From assembly GCA_002345215.1 (NCBI GenBank), contig DDVH01000022.1, positions 124,169 to 188,168 on the forward strand: a stretch of 64,000 nucleotides of DNA, in the 5' to 3' direction. This stretch comes from Anaerolineales bacterium UBA2317. Lineage in GTDB: Bacteria; Chloroflexota; Anaerolineae; Anaerolineales; Villigracilaceae. The notes beneath the pieces were generated by a model that was not told the origin of the DNA, searched no databases, and worked only from the letters and a program-made list of their open reading frames with translations. This document shows positions 59,409 to 64,000 of the stretch, piece after piece. Position 1 is the stretch's first letter. Each line of letters begins with the position of its first letter. A program made the position numbers and the translations under genes.

Positions 59409-60617
59409 ATGAGAGTGCTACTAGTAGGAGTAGGAGGAGTAGGGGAAGCCATCGCAACATTAGCAAAATCTAGAAAGTGGATGGAGTTAATGGTCTTGGC
59501 AGATTTCAACACCAAACGTGCCGAAGAAATACAAAAAAAATTAGGGGATGCGAAACGATTTCCAGTGGAATTCATAGATGCCAGTAAGCAAGAAAATATT
59601 GAAGCCTTAGCAAAAAAATATAATGTGGATTTAATCATGAATTCGGTTGACCCGATTTTCAACAAGCAAATATTTGATGCGGCATTTAATGCAGGCGTGA
59701 TGTATATGGATATGGCAATGACTTTATCAGAACTACATCCATCTGACCCATATAACAAAACAGGCATCAAATTAGGAGATTATCAATTTGAAAAAGCGAA
59801 AGCATGGGAAGAAAAAGGCTTGCTGGCGTTAGTAGGTTTTGGCGTAGAACCCGGCATGGCGGATGTGTTTGCAAAATATGCGGCTGATTATTTATTCGAT
59901 GAAATTGACGAAATTGGTGTGCGTGACGGAAACAACATCACCATTGAAGGTTATAAATTCGCGCCGACATTTTCGATATGGACGACGATTGAAGAATGTT
60001 TGAACCCGCCGGTGATTTATGAAAAGGATAAAGGCTGGTTTACCACGCAACCATTTTCTGAACCAGAAATATTTGACTTCCCCGAAGGTATTGGCAAAGT
60101 GGAAGTGGTCAATGTGGAGCATGAAGAAGTGTTATTAGTCCCACGTTGGATTAAGAATGCCAAACGAGTCACATTCAAGTATGGGTTGGGTGATGAATTT
60201 ATGGATGTGTTGAAAACACTCAATAAATTAGGTTTAGATAACAAAGAAAAAATCAAAGTGAAAGGTGTTGAAGTTGCCCCTAGAGATGTTGTCGCCGCAT
60301 GTTTGCCAGAGCCTGCATACTTGGGAGACAAGATGAAAGGTAAAACTTGTGCCGGGACGTGGGTAACAGGCACAAAGTCCGGTAAGAAGCGTGAAGTATA
60401 TTTGTATCAAGTAGCAGATAACGAAATCTGCATGAAAACATTAGGATGTCAGGCAGTTGTCGCGCAGACTGCATTTACGCCATTGATTGCTATGGATTTA
60501 ATCGAACATGGAATTTGGAAAGACGTGGGCGTGTTGGGACCAGAAGCGTTTGAGCCAAAAGTGTTTATGGATAAAATGGCGGAGTATGGCTTTGCGTATG
60601 GGATGAGGGAAATGTAA
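59409..60617 (+). CDS. Saccharopine dehydrogenase-like oxidoreductase
   Basis: 402 residues from the ATG at 59409; GGAG is about 11 bases upstream. N-terminal Rossmann fold VLLVGVGGVGEAIATLAK, LADFNTKRAEEIQKKLG; then LVGFGVEPGMADVFAKYAADYLF and a C-terminal catalytic-like region (VAACLPEPAYLGDKMKG, CMKTLGCQAVVAQTAFTPL). The superfamily includes saccharopine reductase, homospermidine synthase and carboxy(nor)spermidine dehydrogenase. Next to polyamine genes, a carboxyspermidine-type reaction or aminoaldehyde conversion is possible; specificity cannot be settled from the sequence. Confidence 0.78.
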   Translation: MRVLLVGVGGVGEAIATLAKSRKWMELMVLADFNTKRAEEIQKKLGDAKRFPVEFIDASKQENIEALAKKYNVDLIMNSVDPIFNKQIFDAAFNAGVMYMDMAMTLSELHPSDPYNKTGIKLGDYQFEKAKAWEEKGLLALVGFGVEPGMADVFAKYAADYLFDEIDEIGVRDGNNITIEGYKFAPTFSIWTTIEECLNPPVIYEKDKGWFTTQPFSEPEIFDFPEGIGKVEVVNVEHEEVLLVPRWIKNAKRVTFKYGLGDEFMDVLKTLNKLGLDNKEKIKVKGVEVAPRDVVAACLPEPAYLGDKMKGKTCAGTWVTGTKSGKKREVYLYQVADNEICMKTLGCQAVVAQTAFTPLIAMDLIEHGIWKDVGVLGPEAFEPKVFMDKMAEYGFAYGMREM

Positions 60618-60775
60618 AAGCCATGTCGCTGCGAGTGATAGCGAAGCAGTCTCCCAATAACAGGGAGATTGCTTACCACTTTGTGGCACGCGTCGTCATC
60701 TTGGTCTCGATACACGCTTCGCGCACTCGACCAGCGATGACTCGCACATCGTCCCCGAATGGGGAACGACATCGT
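60618..60775. repeat. Composite repeat region with a family 2 hairpin
   Basis: CGCTGCGAGTGATAGCGAAGCAGTCTCC, GGGAGATTGCTTACC, then TTGGTCTCGATACACG...GCGCACTCGACCAGCGATGACTCGC (60700-60745) and CGTCCCCGAATGGGGAACGACATCG. The family 2 part nearly repeats 16885-16930. Confidence 0.65.
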
Positions 60776-60824
60776 TACAAAAAGATTGCTTCGTCACTTC
60801 ATTCCTCGTAAGGACATTATTCAT

Positions 60825-60833
60825 TGTTATACT
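60825..60833 (+). promoter_or_regulatory. Extended -10 box of a leaderless promoter
   Basis: TGTTATACT (TG plus TATACT), then seven bases and the ATG at 60841. No Shine-Dalgarno. Confidence 0.5.
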
Positions 60834-60840
60834 CCACTCA

Positions 60841-62055
60841 ATGACTGAAACCTTCGACAAAGTTGCATTGCTAAAAATCGCATTCAAAGGGTTGGATGAG
60901 GATGAATTGCGTCAAATGTCTGAGTTGACGCGCATTGCGACGTATCCGCCAGAATATATTTTGTGCCGTGAAGGTGCATACGAAGAAGTGTTTTATATTG
61001 TGGCAGAGGGGCAAGCAGAGATAACCAAACAAATCAACGAAAATGAATTGCGTTTATTGCGCGTGGCGGGCAAAGGTGACTTGATTGGTGAAATGGCATT
61101 GATTCAAAATGCGCCACGTTCTGCAACTGTGCGGGCGATTACAGATTTAACTGTGTTAGAAATGAACAAGCAAGATTTTGGCACAATGCTGACGCAAAGC
61201 CCACGCATGGCAATTGACATTATCCGCACGACGTTGAATCGCTTGCGTGAAAACGACCAAATGACGATTAGTGATTTGCAAAAAACGAATCAGGTATTGC
61301 GTCAGTTAGATAGAAACAAACTTGAGTTTATTCAAGTGGCGGCGCATGAATTACGCACGCCATTAACTGTGTTGAAGGGTTATATCAATTTATTGCGTGC
61401 CACACCAGAGTTAAAAGATAAAACATCATTAACTGAAATGATGGATGGCATTGCCAAAGGCGCAGACAGAATGCACGAAGTCGTCAATATGATGTTGGAT
61501 GTTTCGCGTATTGATAGTGAAACGATGAAAGTTTTGCCTGCGCCGATTCCGTTGAATATGACTCTGACAGAGTTGATACATTCTCTAGCCAAAGAAACTG
61601 CTGAAAGAAAGATTCAAGTATCGGTTGAGCAAGAAGCGAGTATTGTATCCATTCATGCCGACCCGTCTCTGATCCAAAAGGCGTTGTATCAATTGTTGGT
61701 GAATGCGATTAAATATACGCCCGATGGTGGCAAAGTAAAAATCAATGTGCAAAATACAATCTTAGAAAATGATGTTCCCGCTGTGGATATTCGTTTTGAA
61801 GATTCAGGCGTTGGGATTGATGCTGAACATCATGAATTGATATTTGAAAAGTTTTATCAAGTGGGTGACGTGGCGCTTCATTCTTCGGGGAAAACCGCTT
61901 TTAAGAGTGGCGGACCAGGCTTAGGGTTAGCCATTGTGCGCGGAATTGCCAAAGCGCATGGCGGGTATGTGTGGGTGGAAAGTAAAGGACATGATGAGGT
62001 CAATTTTTCGGGGAGTGTGTTTCATTTTGTGGTGCCAGTGGACAGTAAGCAGTAG
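60841..62055 (+). CDS. cNMP-binding domain / histidine kinase fusion
   Basis: 404 residues, no membrane segment. Residues about 10-125 are a cyclic-nucleotide-binding beta-barrel (ILCREGAYEEVFYIVAEGQAEI, GKGDLIGEMALIQNAPRSATVRA, with the phosphate-binding cassette GEMALI...RSAT). HisKA box IQVAAHELRTPL (H169) and HATPase with N-box LVNAIKYTPDGG, DSGVGID, GPGLGLAIVRGI. It suggests a kinase gated by cyclic nucleotide or another small ligand. No response regulator next to it. The last codons lie within a CAGTAGGCAG repeat. Confidence 0.9.
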   Translation: MTETFDKVALLKIAFKGLDEDELRQMSELTRIATYPPEYILCREGAYEEVFYIVAEGQAEITKQINENELRLLRVAGKGDLIGEMALIQNAPRSATVRAITDLTVLEMNKQDFGTMLTQSPRMAIDIIRTTLNRLRENDQMTISDLQKTNQVLRQLDRNKLEFIQVAAHELRTPLTVLKGYINLLRATPELKDKTSLTEMMDGIAKGADRMHEVVNMMLDVSRIDSETMKVLPAPIPLNMTLTELIHSLAKETAERKIQVSVEQEASIVSIHADPSLIQKALYQLLVNAIKYTPDGGKVKINVQNTILENDVPAVDIRFEDSGVGIDAEHHELIFEKFYQVGDVALHSSGKTAFKSGGPGLGLAIVRGIAKAHGGYVWVESKGHDEVNFSGSVFHFVVPVDSKQ

Positions 62056-62106
62056 GCAGAAGGCAGTGAGCAGACGACAGTAATCAGTGGTCAGTGATCA
62101 GTTATC
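62044..62106. repeat. Degenerate CAGTAGGCAG/CAGTGGTCAGTGATCAGT repeat
   Basis: Tandem CAGTnnnCAG units beginning in the final codons of the kinase gene and running into the intergenic space; reverse-complement relatives at 24111. Confidence 0.65.
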
Positions 62107-62247
62107 GGTTTGCGCGTAGGCAAATGAGAATTAATAGATAAATTGAATTTAGATTTTTACAAAAATTTTTATTTCCATAAATAAAAAATACAAGGTTATT
62201 AAAATCATAGACTATAATTAATACAATTAATTTATGGAGAATTTTTA

Positions 62248-63933
62248 ATGCCGAAAAAAGATTATAGTCAATGGGATAAGAAAGACTTAATTAAACACAT
62301 TGAGAAATTAGAAAAACGCAAAAAATATGGGCTGGTGTGGGATGAAGAACGCACAAAAGAAGTATTTGAATTGCAAGCACAAAATGCTTTGCCAGTATTG
62401 GTAGATGTACCTGAAAACGCGATTGTAACCAACCAACCAACCAACCAACCAACCAACCAACCAACACACATTTTAATTGAAGGGGATAATTTTCATGCAC
62501 TTTCTGTGCTAAATTACACTCACGAAAAGTCTGTGGATGTAATTTATATTGACCCACCTTATAACACAGGAAGTAATGACTTTAGATACAACGATAAATA
62601 TATAAATAAAGATGATGGATACCGACATAGTAAATGGCTATCGTTTATGTCCAAACGATTAATTATTGCTAGAAGATTATTGAAAAATACAGGTGTCATT
62701 TTTATTTCTATTGATGATAATGAATTAGCACAAACAAGGCTTTTGATGGATGATATTTTTGGGGAGGAAAATTATAAGAACACAATAATTATTCGGCGTG
62801 GAGCGAAAAATGTACAAGCCCAATTTGATACTATAGATAAATTATCTAGTGGTTATGAATATGTATTATTTTATTCTAAGGATTCAACTCAGCGATTTCC
62901 CAAAATGTTAAAAGAATTGGATCAATCGAAACAAGGCGGATGGAATAACCATTGGAGAGGTACAAATCGCCCTACTATGCGATATAAACTTTTTGGGATA
63001 ACACCTGAAACTGGACAATGGAGATGGGGTAAAGAGAGAAGTTTGATTGCTGTCGAAAACTATAAGTTACTACTTAAGGAGTTAGGTAAAAAGACAGAAA
63101 AAGTAAGTCAACAAGAAATTGATAATTGGTTTTCCAAAAAAATTATTGAAACTGGTGAAGAAATTGATTTATTGCGACTTTCATCAAATGGAAAGCCCGA
63201 ACATTATATTCCTCCAACAGATACAACATTATTAAATGATGTTTGGTTTGATATTTCACCAAATAGTACAAGTACATTGAAATCAATTTTCGGAAAAAAA
63301 GTTTTTGATAATCCAAAACCCCTAGAATTAATAAAGCGCATATGTAAATTTTCAGACAAAGATGCAGTAATTATGGATTTCTTTGCAGGAAGTGGCACTA
63401 CAGCTCATGCTGTTTTGGAAATGAATAAAGAAGATGACGGGAGAAGACAAGTCATTCTTGCTACTAATAACGAGAATAATATCTGTATAGAAGTTTGTTA
63501 TCCGCGTTTCAAGAAAATTATTAAAGGTTATAAAAACCCAAGCGGTGCGAAAATTGAAGGATTAGGGGGGAATCTAAAATACTATCGCACATCCTTTGTA
63601 CCTGCTGATCCAAGCGATGAAAACAAAGAATTCCTTACTAGCCAATCGGTTGAAATGCTATGTTTGAAAGAAAACACGTTTGAATTTGTGACCGAAACCG
63701 ATGTTTGGAAAATATATCAAAATAATCAGAAATACACAGTTATTTTATTTGACCAACTTTCAATTCCTGATTTAAAAGAAGAAATTGAAAAATTAGATAA
63801 ACCTGTTAGTGTTTATATATTCTCACTAGAAGATGATAACTTTGCCGATGAATTTGATGATATGAAAGAGAAAGTGAAAGTTTGTTCTATTCCCGAAGCG
63901 ATTTTACGTGTGTATCGGAGAATTTACCAATGA
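62248..63933 (+). CDS. Type III (beta-class) adenine DNA methyltransferase, Mod-like, with phase-variable repeat tract
   Basis: 561 residues. GGAG Shine-Dalgarno. N-terminal helical part (KKDLIKHIEKLEKRKKYGLVWD), then a Thr-Asn-Gln-Pro repeat (61-73) encoded by an AACC tract, then LIEGDNFHALSVLNYTH, catalytic motif DPPY (102-105) in IDPPYNTGSNDF, and later FFAGSGTTAHAV (motif I, about 375-386). DPPY before FxGxG defines the beta class. It would methylate adenine in a target set by the middle region (about 170-340). A gain or loss of one AACC unit shifts the frame before the catalytic core. Overlaps the next gene by four bases. Confidence 0.92.
   Translation: MPKKDYSQWDKKDLIKHIEKLEKRKKYGLVWDEERTKEVFELQAQNALPVLVDVPENAIVTNQPTNQPTNQPTHILIEGDNFHALSVLNYTHEKSVDVIYIDPPYNTGSNDFRYNDKYINKDDGYRHSKWLSFMSKRLIIARRLLKNTGVIFISIDDNELAQTRLLMDDIFGEENYKNTIIIRRGAKNVQAQFDTIDKLSSGYEYVLFYSKDSTQRFPKMLKELDQSKQGGWNNHWRGTNRPTMRYKLFGITPETGQWRWGKERSLIAVENYKLLLKELGKKTEKVSQQEIDNWFSKKIIETGEEIDLLRLSSNGKPEHYIPPTDTTLLNDVWFDISPNSTSTLKSIFGKKVFDNPKPLELIKRICKFSDKDAVIMDFFAGSGTTAHAVLEMNKEDDGRRQVILATNNENNICIEVCYPRFKKIIKGYKNPSGAKIEGLGGNLKYYRTSFVPADPSDENKEFLTSQSVEMLCLKENTFEFVTETDVWKIYQNNQKYTVILFDQLSIPDLKEEIEKLDKPVSVYIFSLEDDNFADEFDDMKEKVKVCSIPEAILRVYRRIYQ
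62427..62465 (+). repeat. AACC tetranucleotide tract (9.75 units)
   Basis: 39 bases of uninterrupted AACC units within the methyltransferase gene, 180 bases after the start codon; currently in frame. Confidence 0.95.
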
Positions 63934-64000
63934 TGAGAGATTCTGTTTATCAAGATAAAGCCGTGCGCGAATTATGCGAAAAAACAAACCGCCTGATTGA
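63930..64000 (+). CDS. Start of a restriction subunit (Res-like), truncated by the window
   Basis: Open frame of 23 visible codons from the ATG at 63930 (or 63933), overlapping the methyltransferase stop. The first residues include VYQDKAVRELCEKTNRL, which resembles the start of Type III Res / DEAD-helicase subunits (Q.KAV.EL). The order mod-res with coupled translation fits a Type III system. The rest is outside the window. Confidence 0.6.
   Translation, partial: MMRDSVYQDKAVRELCEKTNRLI

Noticed and set aside
1..64000. tRNA, rRNA or CRISPR arrays
   Set aside because: I looked in all intergenic spaces and saw no cloverleaf with a TTCRA arm, no rRNA-like stretch and no regularly spaced direct repeats. 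A covariance search could still find a tRNA I missed.

Overview
This is an AT-rich, densely coding bacterial chromosome segment with about 65 genes on both strands and no gene-free stretch longer than 300 bases. No 16S or marker gene is present. The gene set suggests a Chloroflexota bacterium of the Anaerolineae type: a Tad/Flp pilus operon with a receiver-CpaE fusion, a fused transaldolase/glucose-6-phosphate isomerase, many Pro/Thr-rich lipoproteins, receiver-only proteins, and many dispersed palindromic repeats. This placement is inference.

Layout. 1-11 kb: end of a molybdate-regulator-like protein with a receiver, then lipoprotein, HDAC-family deacetylase, nitroreductase, DUF1684, GDPD, cytochrome c, three receiver-only proteins, a BtrH_N/DUF4872 protein, a VIT1/CCC1 transporter and an Imm10-like/HEPN-like pair. 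11-21 kb (mostly minus strand): VWA/CoxE and MoxR, aspartase, glycosyltransferase, radical SAM/SPASM, Lgt-like, TlpA-like, and a beta-propeller lipoprotein interrupted by one in-frame stop. 21-27 kb: DMT transporter, GNAT and three membrane glycosyltransferase-like proteins. 27-36 kb: NarL-type regulator and DegS-like kinase, then cpaB-cpaE-cpaF-tadB-tadC, comF and hpf. 36-43 kb: non-oxidative pentose phosphate genes (tkt, rpiB, tal-pgi) with a repeat-flanked four-helix gene between them. 43-47 kb: a REP-associated transposase, pterin dehydratase and GH36. 47-60.6 kb: a polyamine/beta-amino-acid island with two Lrp regulators, three class-III aminotransferases, methylmalonate-semialdehyde dehydrogenase, PotABCD and a saccharopine-dehydrogenase-like enzyme. 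60.8-64 kb: a cNMP-binding histidine kinase and the start of a Type III-like restriction-modification locus.

How genes work together. The clearest pathway is 47-60.6 kb. PotABCD should import polyamines, a putrescine-aminotransferase-like enzyme should deaminate them, other class-III aminotransferases could take beta-alanine to malonate semialdehyde, and MmsA would make acetyl-CoA. The HDAC-family protein at 1.9 kb resembles acetylpolyamine amidohydrolases and may feed the same pool.

The most striking structures are: (1) an AACC tetranucleotide tract of 9.75 units inside the methyltransferase gene, a likely phase-variation switch; (2) a recurring TAnAAT-N6/7-ATG arrangement before nine genes without a Shine-Dalgarno, pointing to leaderless mRNAs; (3) several nested palindromic repeat families, one of which supplies the Shine-Dalgarno of at least three genes; (4) a RAYT transposase carrying a REP palindrome inside its own coding sequence; (5) two single genes each bracketed by copies of one repeat, like cassettes.
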